In this document: positions 43,470-51,435 of the stretch, one piece after another | Numbering within the stretch: position 1 is the stretch's first letter | How the letters are laid out: every line of letters starts with the position of its first letter | NCBI RefSeq assembly: GCF_041224545.1 | Contig: NZ_JBGFGP010000150.1 | Coordinates: 62,001 to 126,000, forward strand | Direction of reading: 5' to 3' | DNA from: Sedimentitalea sp041224545 | GTDB taxonomy: Bacteria; Pseudomonadota; Alphaproteobacteria; Rhodobacterales; Rhodobacteraceae | Length of the DNA: 64,000 nucleotides | Made by a program: the position numbers and the translations under genes | Notes under the pieces: generated by a model | Seen by the model: only the letters and a program-made list of their open reading frames with translations | Told to the model about the DNA's origin: nothing | Databases searched by the model: none

Positions 43470-44137
43470 GCGTCGATCCGATAGCCGGCGCCGCGCACGG
43501 TCTTGATCAATTCGCTGTCAAACGGCTTGTCGACCTTGGCGCGCAGGCGACTGATATGGGTTTCAACGACGTTGGTCATCGGATCGAAATTGATATCCCA
43601 GATCGACTCGAGCAGCATCGTTCGCGTCTGGACCCGGCCCTTTCGGCGTATCAGGTGTTCGAGTATCGCGAATTCGCGCGGCAGCAGGTCAATTTCAACG
43701 CCCTCACGCGTGACCTTGCGGGCGATCAGGTCCATCTCCAGTGGCCCGGCGCGCAGCACCGCTTCCTGTTCCACCGCAGGCGGGCGTCGGGCCAGCGCGC
43801 TGACCCGCGCAGACAGTTCGCCGAATGCAAAGGGCTTGACGAGATAGTCATCGCCCCCCGCGTTCAGCCCGCCGATCCGGTCGTCAACGCTGCCCAACGA
43901 TGTCAGGAACAGCACCGGCGTCTGATTGCCCGCGCCCCGCAATGTCTTGACCAGGGTCAGCCCGTCGATCTCGGGCAGCATCCGATCCACGATCATAACG
44001 TCGTAACTGCCGCCGGTCGCCTGGATCAACGCCTCGCGCCCGTTCGTGACGAGATCGACCGAATGGCCCTCTTCGCGCAGACCGCGCGAAATGAACGCCC
44101 CTGTGGTGGCATCGTCCTCGACTGCCAGAATTTTCAT
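43466..44137 (-). CDS. OmpR-family response regulator
   Basis: A 223-residue DNA-binding response regulator. Receiver domain 1-115 with VEDD, phosphoacceptor D51 in MIVDRMLPEIDG and K101 in DYLVKPF; the winged-helix OmpR-type effector occupies about 128-222 (LLPREFAILEHLIRRKGRVQTRTMLLESIW; TNVVETHISRLRAKVDK; LIKTVRGAGYRID). ATG at 44137. It is the first gene of the kinase operon and is separated by 162 bases from the divergent HtrA gene, the natural candidate target. Confidence 0.93.
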   Translation of the reverse strand: MKILAVEDDATTGAFISRGLREEGHSVDLVTNGREALIQATGGSYDVMIVDRMLPEIDGLTLVKTLRGAGNQTPVLFLTSLGSVDDRIGGLNAGGDDYLVKPFAFGELSARVSALARRPPAVEQEAVLRAGPLEMDLIARKVTREGVEIDLLPREFAILEHLIRRKGRVQTRTMLLESIWDINFDPMTNVVETHISRLRAKVDKPFDSELIKTVRGAGYRIDA

Positions 44138-44299
44138 GCACCCTCGCAAAACAAGCGTTTGACGATGAATAGTTAGGCGATACGGAACGGACGGCCAACC
44201 GCCATGCCGCCGGATGACAATTTTGTATAGAAACCCAAAGGGCCTTGTAAGGGGAGCGCGCCATCTGTGCCTGGTCAATTCAATCAACGGAGCTATTCC

Positions 44300-45412
44300 A
44301 TGACCACGACGCCCACCAACACTCGCCTTGCCAGCGTCACGCTGGTTGCCGCGCTTGCCTCGACCAGCCTGCTTGCTCTCGCGCCCGGCACCGCATTGGC
44401 GGTTCCGCCGGGCGGATATGGCGATCTGGTCGAGGCGGTTTCGCCCAGTGTCGTCTTCATCGAAGTGACCAGCAAGGATGCCGGCATGGCGCCAGCGGGC
44501 GGGTTGCCACAGGGTATGCCGGAAGAGTTCCGCAAGCGCTTTGAAAAGATGATCCCCCAAAATGGCGGGGGCGTTCCGCAAAAAGGGGTCGGCTCGGGCT
44601 TCATCATTTCCGAGGACGGGCAGATCGTCACAAATCATCACGTGGTGGATGGTGCCGACAGCGTGACGGTAAAGCTCGCGGACGGGCGCAGTTTCCGCGC
44701 CGACGTGATCGGCAGCGACCCGTTGACGGATGTCGCGCTGTTGCAGCTTGAGACCGATGAAAAACTGCCCGTTGTCAAATTTGGCGATTCCGACAGCATG
44801 CGCGCCGGTGACGAGGTGGTTGCCGTGGGCAATCCTTTCGGTCTGGGCGGCACCGTCACATCGGGTATCATCTCGGCAATGTCGCGCGATATCCATTCCG
44901 GGCCATATGACGACTTCATCCAGACCGACGCGGCGATCAACCGGGGCAATTCCGGCGGTCCGCTTTTCAACAATGACGGCGAGGTCATCGGTGTGAATAC
45001 CGCGATCTTCTCGCCTGATGGTGGGTCCGTGGGGATCGGTTTCGCGGTGCCTTCGGATCTGGTGCAGACAGTGGTGGCCGATCTGCAGGACGACGGCACG
45101 ATCACGCGCGGCTGGCTTGGCGTCCAGATACGTCCGATGTCGGACGAGGTGGCATCGGTGCTGGGATATGATGGACCCAAGGGGGCGGTGATCGAAGCGG
45201 TCAGCGCCGACAGTCCGGCCAGGAAAGGCGGCCTTCAGAAGGGTGACATCATCCTGTCCTTCAACGGGACCCGGATCGAGGAGCTGCGTGATCTGACCCG
45301 AGCCGTTGCCGACACCGCGCCTGACGAATCCGCCGACGTGGAAATCCTGCGCAAAGGCGAGATCATCACCCGCGAAGTCACGGTTGGCACATTGGGCGAA
45401 CAGGACGCCTAG
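44300..45412 (+). CDS. HtrA/DegP-family serine protease with a single PDZ domain
   Basis: A 370-residue periplasmic protease/chaperone. Signal peptide about 1-35 (LVAALASTSLLALAPGTALA), trypsin-like domain with H114 (TNHHVVDG), D144 (PLTDVALLQ) and S218 (RGNSGGPLF), then only one PDZ domain (about 272-365; GWLGVQIRPM and ARKGGLQKGDIILSFNG). DegP/DegQ have two PDZ domains; DegS has one but is membrane-anchored, so this is a shortened DegP-like form. ATG 44300 follows GGAG at eight bases. Divergent from a two-component operon that probably regulates it. A terminator hairpin lies at 45477. Confidence 0.92.
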   Translation: MTTTPTNTRLASVTLVAALASTSLLALAPGTALAVPPGGYGDLVEAVSPSVVFIEVTSKDAGMAPAGGLPQGMPEEFRKRFEKMIPQNGGGVPQKGVGSGFIISEDGQIVTNHHVVDGADSVTVKLADGRSFRADVIGSDPLTDVALLQLETDEKLPVVKFGDSDSMRAGDEVVAVGNPFGLGGTVTSGIISAMSRDIHSGPYDDFIQTDAAINRGNSGGPLFNNDGEVIGVNTAIFSPDGGSVGIGFAVPSDLVQTVVADLQDDGTITRGWLGVQIRPMSDEVASVLGYDGPKGAVIEAVSADSPARKGGLQKGDIILSFNGTRIEELRDLTRAVADTAPDESADVEILRKGEIITREVTVGTLGEQDA

Positions 45413-45425
45413 GGCATTTCGCGAT
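45413..45425. repeat. Possible end fragment of the palindromic repeat
   Basis: GGCATTTCGCGAT directly follows the protease stop codon and matches the terminal 12 bases (GCATTTCGCGAT) of the 12829-12934 element. The rest of the element is missing. Chance cannot be excluded at this length. Confidence 0.35.
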
Positions 45426-45476
45426 CCATCGGTGGGCGTCGGGCCCATCGGTGGACGGCGCGGTATACAAAGACAT

Positions 45477-45513
45477 ATCGCGGTCCGGTGGCGGGCCGCG
45501 ATTGCGTTTTCTT
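45477..45513 (+). terminator. Intrinsic terminator of the HtrA gene
   Basis: ATCGCGGTCC pairs with GGGCCGCGAT (one T-G pair) around a GGTGGC loop, followed by TGCGTTTTCTT. It is 65 bases beyond the protease stop and is the only hairpin in the window seen with a clear T-rich tail. Confidence 0.65.
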
Positions 45514-45638
45514 ACATGCTCGCGCAAACCCATGCCGATCTGGCAGGCCGTTGAAAATGTTGTCCACTTTCGGCCCGACTCTCTCTAATAATGGGGCGAA
45601 TCGGATACATGGGGATGTCCGGATCACAGGGTTTGGAC

Positions 45639-46379
45639 ATGTTGCGGACAGCTTCGATAATCGGCGCGTTGTTGCTTTTGACGGGGGCGGTCCGTGCCGA
45701 GACGCCAGACTGGAGCTATTCTGCAACCCTGTATGGCTGGTTTGCGGGGCTGGATACCTCCGTTGAGACCGAACTGGGCACGTTGAATAGCGAACGCAGC
45801 AGCAAGGATGTGCTGGAGAAACTCGACGGTTCGCTGATGGCGGCGTTCGAAGCGCGGCGCGGACGCTGGGGCTTTGTTCTGGACGGGGTCTACAGCAAGC
45901 TTTCGGCGACGCGGGACGCGCCGTTTGGCGGGGCGTTTTCGCAGGCAGTTGTGGACACGCGGCTGACGCAGGTGACCGGCCTCGCGCTCTATCGGTTTCA
46001 TTCGACGCCGGGGGTGCAGCTTGATGCGGGTGCCGGGCTTCGCTGGTTCGATGTCGAAATGGGCACGACCTTCTCGCCCGGGTCGCTGGGTGTTTCGCGG
46101 ACCAACTCCATTGGTGACAGCTGGGTTGATCCGGTGCTGGCGGCGCGTGTGACCGTGCCCTTCAATGATGCATGGTCTGCAACCGCCTTGGTCGATTTCG
46201 GGGGAATGGGCTCGGATGACGAGACATGGCAGGCTCTGGCCAGCGTCCGCTATCAGTTCAACGACAGGTGGTCTGCCGCTTTCGGCTATCGCAGCATGAA
46301 CCTGCAGCATGATATTGGCGGGCGGCCCAACGAGATCACACTGTCCGGCCCGTTCATCGCCGCCGGTTTCCGTTTCTGA
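45639..46379 (+). CDS. Outer-membrane beta-barrel protein
   Basis: A 246-residue exported protein: signal peptide 1-20 (LRTASIIGALLLLTGAVRA), then alternating amphipathic strands (WSYSATLYGWFAGLDTSVET, WGFVLDGVYSKLSA, VQLDAGAGLRWFDVEMG, WSATALVDFGGMG, WSAAFGYRSMNLQ) and a terminal strand ending in phenylalanine (IAAGFRF), the usual BAM recognition signal. About eight to ten strands are suggested; no ligand is known. ATG 45639 gives a normal signal peptide; longer in-frame starts at 45591 and 45609 would add an unlikely polar extension. Confidence 0.82.
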   Translation: MLRTASIIGALLLLTGAVRAETPDWSYSATLYGWFAGLDTSVETELGTLNSERSSKDVLEKLDGSLMAAFEARRGRWGFVLDGVYSKLSATRDAPFGGAFSQAVVDTRLTQVTGLALYRFHSTPGVQLDAGAGLRWFDVEMGTTFSPGSLGVSRTNSIGDSWVDPVLAARVTVPFNDAWSATALVDFGGMGSDDETWQALASVRYQFNDRWSAAFGYRSMNLQHDIGGRPNEITLSGPFIAAGFRF

Positions 46380-46451
46380 CTGGATAAAAGCCGGGTTGAA
46401 AACCGCACGACGGTCGGCGTTCTGATATTGAGAGATTGGAATAAAAGCGCC

Positions 46452-47204
46452 TCAAGTGCGCAGGGCGGGCAGGCCGACACCCGTGCTTTCGAAACCACCA
46501 TCTGCTGCAATGATCTGGCCGGTGACATAGCTGGCCCGCTCAGAGCAGAGAAACGTGATGACTTCGGCGATTTCGCGTTCCGATCCATACCGGTTGAGCG
46601 GGATCGCATCGTGATAGCTCGCGATGATCTCGGGAGAGTGCACGGCGATGGCGAGTTTGGTGCGCACCGGGCCGGGACAGACGCAATTGGCGCGGATGCC
46701 GTATTCGCCCAGTTCTGCGGCCTGTTGCTTGGTCAGCTGGATCACGGCGGCCTTTGACGTGCCATAGGCCACTCTCAGGGTAGAGGCGCGCAATCCGGAA
46801 ATCGATGCGATATTCACCAGAGCGCCGCGGGTCTCGCGAAGGGCGGAAATGCAGGCCTGCGATACCAGAAACACACCGTCCAGATTGGTCGCCATGACCG
46901 TGCGCCAGCGGGCGAAATCGGTTTCCTCGATGGGGCCGAAATCGGCGACGCCGGCATTGTTCACCACCGCGTCGATCCGGCCAAAGGTCTTGCGGACATC
47001 GGCGACCATAGCATCGACCTGTTCCGGGACCGAGACGTCATGTTCAAACGGGCTGGCTTGGTTCAGACCGGCGGCGGCATCGGCGAGCGCGTCGCCGTCC
47101 CGGTCGACCATGGCCACGCGCCAGCCTTGCTCGAGGAACAATTGCGTCGTTGCAAGGCCAATTCCCCGCGCTGCGCCCGTGACGAGTGCGACTTTTTCCG
47201 GCAT
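46452..47204 (-). CDS. SDR-family oxidoreductase
   Basis: A 250-residue classical short-chain dehydrogenase with cofactor loop VTGAARGIGLA (about 7-17), VVNNAGVADFG, catalytic Ser in VNIASISGLRAS, Y-x3-K in YGTSKAAVIQL, and CVCPGPVRTKL. The C-terminus YVTGQIIAADGGFEST is typical. The D37-like acidic residue after the second strand (MVDRDGD) favours NAD. Substrate unknown. Convergent with the outer-membrane protein gene. Confidence 0.92.
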   Translation of the reverse strand: MPEKVALVTGAARGIGLATTQLFLEQGWRVAMVDRDGDALADAAAGLNQASPFEHDVSVPEQVDAMVADVRKTFGRIDAVVNNAGVADFGPIEETDFARWRTVMATNLDGVFLVSQACISALRETRGALVNIASISGLRASTLRVAYGTSKAAVIQLTKQQAAELGEYGIRANCVCPGPVRTKLAIAVHSPEIIASYHDAIPLNRYGSEREIAEVITFLCSERASYVTGQIIAADGGFESTGVGLPALRT

Positions 47205-47389
47205 TTTTGACTACTCTCCGATTTCATTGTGCTCGCGCCACCTTCGTCCGGGCAGCGCGCCAAGCTCAATCCCCTTTTTCTGGATGTGCATGAACATCCC
47301 CGGACTCATTGCCGGCCGGCGGGCGGATTGCCCATTGCGCCATTGCAGCAAGCGGTTAATCTGCGTCGCAGCATTCCGGAGGAGCATAC

Positions 47390-48022
47390 ATGGGGCACGT
47401 CATTGCAATTGCGCAGCAAAAGGGCGGCTCTGGCAAGACGACGCTCGCCGTGAACCTCGCAGTAGGGTTTGCGCGCGAGGGCAAATCGGTGGCGTTGATC
47501 GACACCGATCCGCAAGGCAGCGCGGGACGCTGGTTCATGATGCGGCTGGAGGCGATGGAGGATCCGGGTATCGAATTCGCGACGGCCTCGGCCTGGGGCA
47601 TTTCCTACGAATGCCGGAAGCTGGCGGAGAGTCATGACATCGTGATCATCGACACACCTCCCAAGGCAGACAGCGATCTTCGCCCCGCGCTGAGGGCCGC
47701 CGACCTTGTGCTGGTACCGGTCGCGACATCGCATGTGGATCTCTGGGCGGTGGAAGCGGTGCTCGAGCTTGCGGAGCGCGCCGACAAGCCCGCCGTCATG
47801 GTCATGACGCGCGCCAGGGCGGGAACACGGCTTTCGGTGGATGTCGGGGAGAAGGCAGCGGAACTGGCAGCCGAGATCGTGGACGCGCCCATGAACAATC
47901 GCGTCGTCTATGCAGAAACGCTGGGGCAGGGGCGCGCGGTGCTCGAAGCGCCGAAGGGACCGGCACATGCGGAAATGCAGGTTCTGGTTCAGGAAATTTC
48001 GTCACGGTTGGCGCGGGTGTGA
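47390..48022 (+). CDS. ParA-family ATPase (orphan)
   Basis: A 210-residue ParA/MinD-type ATPase: deviant Walker A KGGSGKTT at 11-18, switch ALIDTDPQGSAGRW, Walker B VIIDTPPKADSDL. It lacks an N-terminal DNA-binding domain and no parB-like gene is near, so it is not the chromosome-segregation ParA. Short orphan ParAs of this kind position other cargo (for example chemotaxis clusters); cargo here unknown. The downstream ABM-type gene begins 30 bases later. Confidence 0.9.
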   Translation: MGHVIAIAQQKGGSGKTTLAVNLAVGFAREGKSVALIDTDPQGSAGRWFMMRLEAMEDPGIEFATASAWGISYECRKLAESHDIVIIDTPPKADSDLRPALRAADLVLVPVATSHVDLWAVEAVLELAERADKPAVMVMTRARAGTRLSVDVGEKAAELAAEIVDAPMNNRVVYAETLGQGRAVLEAPKGPAHAEMQVLVQEISSRLARV

Positions 48023-48051
48023 TAGGCTGACCCCGTAGCGAAGGAAAAGCC

Positions 48052-48372
48052 ATGCAAACCATCATCAAAGACAGCGGCCACCAGACCGTCATTACCACTT
48101 TCGAAATGTCGCCGGGCACCTGCCACGATTTACTCGATGCGCTGACCGAGGCCTACGAGGCATTCATCAGCAAGCAACCGGGCTTTATTGCCGCCAGCCT
48201 GCATGTCAACGATGCCCAGACACGGATCGCCAACTATTCGCAATGGAACCGGCGCGAGGATTTTCAGGCCATGCTGCGCAGCGAGGAAATGCGTGCGCGG
48301 AATCGCAAGATAAACGAACTTTGCCGATCCTTCGAGCCGGTGATGTACGAAGTCGCCGCGACATTCGGCTGA
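48052..48372 (+). CDS. Antibiotic biosynthesis monooxygenase (ABM) domain protein
   Basis: A 106-residue single-domain protein with the dimeric alpha/beta-barrel ABM pattern: QTVITTFEMSPGTCHDLLDALTEAYEAFISKQPGFIAASLHV, then NYSQWNRREDFQAMLRSEEM. Such proteins range from quinone monooxygenases to heme-handling enzymes; no specific substrate can be read from it. Probably co-transcribed with the ParA gene. Confidence 0.82.
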   Translation: MQTIIKDSGHQTVITTFEMSPGTCHDLLDALTEAYEAFISKQPGFIAASLHVNDAQTRIANYSQWNRREDFQAMLRSEEMRARNRKINELCRSFEPVMYEVAATFG

Positions 48373-48393
48373 AGAGGCATATTGCCTGGCTTC

Positions 48394-48407
48394 ATGATTT
48401 GGATCAA
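48394..48407. promoter_or_regulatory. FNR/FnrL-type binding site
   Basis: ATGATTTGGATCAA matches TTGAT-N4-ATCAA in nine of ten fixed positions. It lies 54 bases upstream of the universal stress protein start, a good position for anaerobic activation. Confidence 0.5.
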
Positions 48408-48460
48408 GGATATGCCTGCGTGCAAGATGCAGGCTATCCCTGAAAACAGGAGACATTTCA

Positions 48461-48868
48461 ATGTACCGGAATATCCTCGTACCAATCTCTTTTGATGCCG
48501 ACCGGGATACGTCCGGTCCGCTCAAGCTGGCCCAGTTGCTTGCGACCCCGGATGCACAGGTCACGCTGTTGCATGTGGTCGAGCACATTCCGGGCTATGC
48601 GATCTCATACATGCCCGATGACTACCTGAAGGCGGCGCGCGAGGCCATTCAGGAGCAGTTGAGCGAGATGGCCGCAACCCTGCCCAATGCCCAGGGGATC
48701 GTGATAGAGGGGCATTCTGGCCGTTCTATTCTGGACTGGGCCGAACAGAATTCACCTGATCTGATCATCATCGCATCGCATCGTCCCGGCATGCAGGACC
48801 TGCTTCTGGGGTCGACGGCGGCGCAGGTGGTACGGCATGCGAACTGCGCGGTGCATGTAGTGCGCTGA
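48461..48868 (+). CDS. Universal stress protein, UspA family
   Basis: A 135-residue single USP domain: MYRNILVPISFDADRD at the start, VTLLHVVEHIPGYA, and the ATP-binding signature G-x2-G-x9-G-S/T as SHRPGMQDLLLGSTAAQVVRHANCAVHVVR at the end. USPs are induced by growth arrest, oxygen limitation and other stresses. The AGGAG at 48448-48452 serves as ribosome-binding site and the FNR-like box upstream suggests induction at low oxygen. Confidence 0.93.
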   Translation: MYRNILVPISFDADRDTSGPLKLAQLLATPDAQVTLLHVVEHIPGYAISYMPDDYLKAAREAIQEQLSEMAATLPNAQGIVIEGHSGRSILDWAEQNSPDLIIIASHRPGMQDLLLGSTAAQVVRHANCAVHVVR

Positions 48869-48897
48869 GATCCCGGCCCGAGAGCATGGTCCAGAAG

Positions 48898-49410
48898 CTA
48901 TGGGCGCAGAAAGACCTTGTTGGAATTCAGCGCCGACGCGATCCGGGCAAAGTGATCGCGGCTTGATCCTGTTGACCTGAGAAGCTGGGTCGCGGCCTGA
49001 TCCAGCGCCGAGGTAAAGGCTGCCCTGGAACCGGGGATGGCCGCCGTGGTAATCGCCGCAAAGCGCTTGCCTTGACGGCGTTCGGGTTTGGCGGCGGGAT
49101 CCGCGCTTGTTTTCAGAACATCCGACAATGTGCTTTCCACGTCGCGCAGCGCCTGCCGCGCCGGTGCGTAGGCGGGATTTCGGTCCAACTGTTGCCCGGC
49201 TGCGCGATAATTCTGACGATAGCAGTCGTAGCGATAGACCGGGTCCAGCGCCTGACATTGGCGCAATCCCTGCTCCAGCAGCCGAACCACACGATCGGTC
49301 GTGCGATCATTCAGCCCGGTCTTGCTGCTGCTGTCATAGCCATAGCCCTGTGCCAGCGCGCCGCTGGCCGCCAGCATGAGGGACAGAAGTGCGGGTAAAA
49401 GGCGGGACAT
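48898..49410 (-). CDS. Hypothetical exported protein
   Basis: A 170-residue protein with a signal peptide (LLPALLSLMLAASGALAQ, cleavage near 20) and a helical mature part: RVVRLLEQGLRQCQALDPVYRYDCYRQNYRAAGQQL contains two cysteines that may pair, followed by a basic stretch and DQAATQLLRSTGSSRDHFARIASALN. Not a named family to me. Downstream of rpe on the same strand, 44 bases apart, so it may be co-transcribed. Confidence 0.75.
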   Translation of the reverse strand: MSRLLPALLSLMLAASGALAQGYGYDSSSKTGLNDRTTDRVVRLLEQGLRQCQALDPVYRYDCYRQNYRAAGQQLDRNPAYAPARQALRDVESTLSDVLKTSADPAAKPERRQGKRFAAITTAAIPGSRAAFTSALDQAATQLLRSTGSSRDHFARIASALNSNKVFLRP

Positions 49411-49454
49411 GGGTATAAACCTCCCGGGGTCAGTGCGGCGAACCTGCCGGCTGG

Positions 49455-50144
49455 TCAGGCATAGACACCTTCCGCGGCGGCACGAATGGCGCGGATATTG
49501 TCGCCATAGGGGGCCGGGTTGCTGACCGATCCGCCCTTAAACACCGCCGATCCGGCCACCAGCACATCCGCTCCGGCACGCGCCACCAGCGGCGCGGTGT
49601 CGGGATCAACGCCACCGTCGATTTCGATATGTATCGGGCGATCCCCGATCATGCGGCGCAGCGCGCGGATCTTGTCGGTCATGTCGATGAACTTCTGCCC
49701 GCCAAATCCGGGATTGACCGTCATCACGCAGACCAGGTCGATCATGTCGAGCAAGGGCTCGACCGCACTCGCCGGTGTGCCGGGGTTCACTGCGACACCG
49801 GCCCTGGCACCGGCGGCGCGGATCGCCTGCAGGGTGCGGTGAATATGCGGTCCGGCCTCGATATGGGCCGTGATCACATCCGCCCCGACGGCGGCAAAGG
49901 CATCGATATAGGGGTCAACCGGCGCGATCATCAGATGCACGTCCATCACGCCCTTGATATGCGGTCGGATCGCGGCGCAGGTGGCCGGGCCAAAGGTGAT
50001 GTTGGGGACGAAATGCCCATCCATCACGTCGACATGTACCCAGTCCGCGCCCTGCGCTTCGATGGCCGCGCACTCGGCTCCGAAATTGGCGAAATCGGCG
50101 GCGAGGATGGACGGAGCGATCTTGATCTTGCGGTCGAAAGTCAT
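49455..50144 (-). CDS. rpe: Ribulose-phosphate 3-epimerase
   Basis: A 229-residue TIM barrel interconverting ribulose 5-phosphate and xylulose 5-phosphate (pentose phosphate and Calvin cycles). Signature segments: IAPSILAADFANFGAE, WVHVDVMDGHFVPNITFGP with the metal-binding H-x-D, DVHLMIAPVDPYIDAF, VMTVNPGFGGQKFI and IEIDGGVDPDTAPLVARAGADVLVAGSAVF. It follows the glycan cluster by 60 bases in the same direction and may be read from it. Confidence 0.96.
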   Translation of the reverse strand: MTFDRKIKIAPSILAADFANFGAECAAIEAQGADWVHVDVMDGHFVPNITFGPATCAAIRPHIKGVMDVHLMIAPVDPYIDAFAAVGADVITAHIEAGPHIHRTLQAIRAAGARAGVAVNPGTPASAVEPLLDMIDLVCVMTVNPGFGGQKFIDMTDKIRALRRMIGDRPIHIEIDGGVDPDTAPLVARAGADVLVAGSAVFKGGSVSNPAPYGDNIRAIRAAAEGVYA

Positions 50145-50204
50145 TGGGGCACCTTTGGGCTGGATTGCTCACGATATAGCGACGCAGAAGCACATGAGGA
50201 AGGG

Positions 50205-50681
50205 TCAGCTGCGATAGAACAGGTAGCGGTCGGGGGCGATGGTATCCGGCCCGCGCACCTGTCGGAAACCGACGAGCGGCTGGCCCGACACGATCAACCC
50301 GCCCGAGCACATCACCGGGGCGAGCAGGGGGCTGAGCCGCGCCGCCTCGGCCACGTCGTCGTCCTTGATGCCGGTGCCGAAATCGTAATGGGCCAGGGCG
50401 ATGCGTGCACCCATCTTTTGCAGACGGCGCAGCATCGGTTCCGCCTCGCCCTCCAGAAAATCCTCGGCGGGCGGGGTGCAGGAGGGATGGCATTGCAGCA
50501 CCCGGTCGATCACCAGAATGCGCCGGGTGGGGAACAACTCGCGCAGGTGGTCATAGGTGCGACCGTTGCCAAGCCCGAGATCAAGCACGTCGCCGGGCTG
50601 GTCGGCGATCTCTTCCGCCGCCCAGTTCAACCCGTCGCGTTGCGCGGTAAAGCGGCGCAGCATCGAATCAAGTCGGCTCAT
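50205..50681 (-). CDS. SAM-dependent methyltransferase of the glycan cluster
   Basis: A 158-residue small class I methyltransferase: motif I VLDLGLGNGRTYDHL (about 34-48) and the following acidic strand RRILVIDRVL are clear; the rest is short, ending GGLIVSGQPLVGF. The starting ATG lies 14 bases inside the deacetylase gene, so it is translated with it. By context it may methylate a sugar or a small carbon acceptor, but the target is unknown. Confidence 0.8.
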   Translation of the reverse strand: MSRLDSMLRRFTAQRDGLNWAAEEIADQPGDVLDLGLGNGRTYDHLRELFPTRRILVIDRVLQCHPSCTPPAEDFLEGEAEPMLRRLQKMGARIALAHYDFGTGIKDDDVAEAARLSPLLAPVMCSGGLIVSGQPLVGFRQVRGPDTIAPDRYLFYRS

Positions 50682-51435
50682 CGGTGGTCTCCCCGGAATG
50701 TGCGGTCCAGATTTGCGTGGGGCCGTCCAGCAGGCGCGCCAGAAGCGCCTCGGTATGGTCCCAGATTGCGGTGTCATGAACCAGATGATGGGTCAGGATG
50801 CCATAGGGTTCTTTGCGATCGGCGCGGGCTTCCCGCCGGTCCGCCAATTGGGTTGCGACCTGCCGGATCAGGGTATCCGAATCGTGCAGGGTCTTGTCCG
50901 CACGCCAGTTGATCGGATCAAGATGGGTGTTGATCCGGCACAATCCCGGTGCCGCCCGCGCATCGGCGCGCGGCGTGAAGGTCGAGAGCATGCGCACCCC
51001 CAGCCCGGGCAAGTGGGCGGGCAGGTCGGGGGAAATGCGGTTCCAGGGCGGCACGAACATCGGGACGAATGCCTCGCCGAAGAGCGCGTGCAAACGGGTC
51101 AGCCCCTGTTCGATTTCCCTTCGCATGATGTCCAGATCGCGATGCGCACCGAACTCTGCCTTCTTCACCGCGGGCGGGGCATGGTTGACATGCGACCAGC
51201 CGTGAAGCACCGGAATCATGTGCGACCCGGTGAAATCGGCCAGCGAGTCCTGGGCATGCGCCGGGATCACGGCGAGATGCACGGGTATGTCCAGACGCCG
51301 GGCGAGGTCGTGCAACCGTTGCAGCTGTGGTGTTGCGGCAACGGCGTCATCATCGCGCCACCAGAGGGGCAGGGTCAGGCCTTCGGCCTTCCAGCGGTCG
51401 AGTTCTGCATCAAGGGGCGTCCAGTCCGGGGTCAT
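50668..51435 (-). CDS. Polysaccharide deacetylase family (NodB-like) protein
   Basis: A 255-residue carbohydrate esterase 4-like protein. The metal-binding set appears as an Asp cluster (WWRDDDAVAATPQ, about 25-37) and HGWSHVNHAP (about 78-87), with FVPPWNRISPDL as motif 3. It probably removes N-acetyl groups from a glycan made by the neighbouring transferases. No signal peptide is seen, so it would act in the cytoplasm on a precursor. Overlaps its upstream neighbour by 4 bases. Confidence 0.82.
   Translation of the reverse strand: MTPDWTPLDAELDRWKAEGLTLPLWWRDDDAVAATPQLQRLHDLARRLDIPVHLAVIPAHAQDSLADFTGSHMIPVLHGWSHVNHAPPAVKKAEFGAHRDLDIMRREIEQGLTRLHALFGEAFVPMFVPPWNRISPDLPAHLPGLGVRMLSTFTPRADARAAPGLCRINTHLDPINWRADKTLHDSDTLIRQVATQLADRREARADRKEPYGILTHHLVHDTAIWDHTEALLARLLDGPTQIWTAHSGETTDEPT

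Noticed and set aside
44138..45448. Long N-terminal extension of the response regulator frame
   Set aside because: It would run antisense through the HtrA gene; the normal receiver-domain start is at 44137.
45426..45456. Direct repeat CCATCGGTGG twice behind the HtrA gene
   Set aside because: Only two copies of 10 bases in GC-rich sequence; not enough to call a functional repeat.
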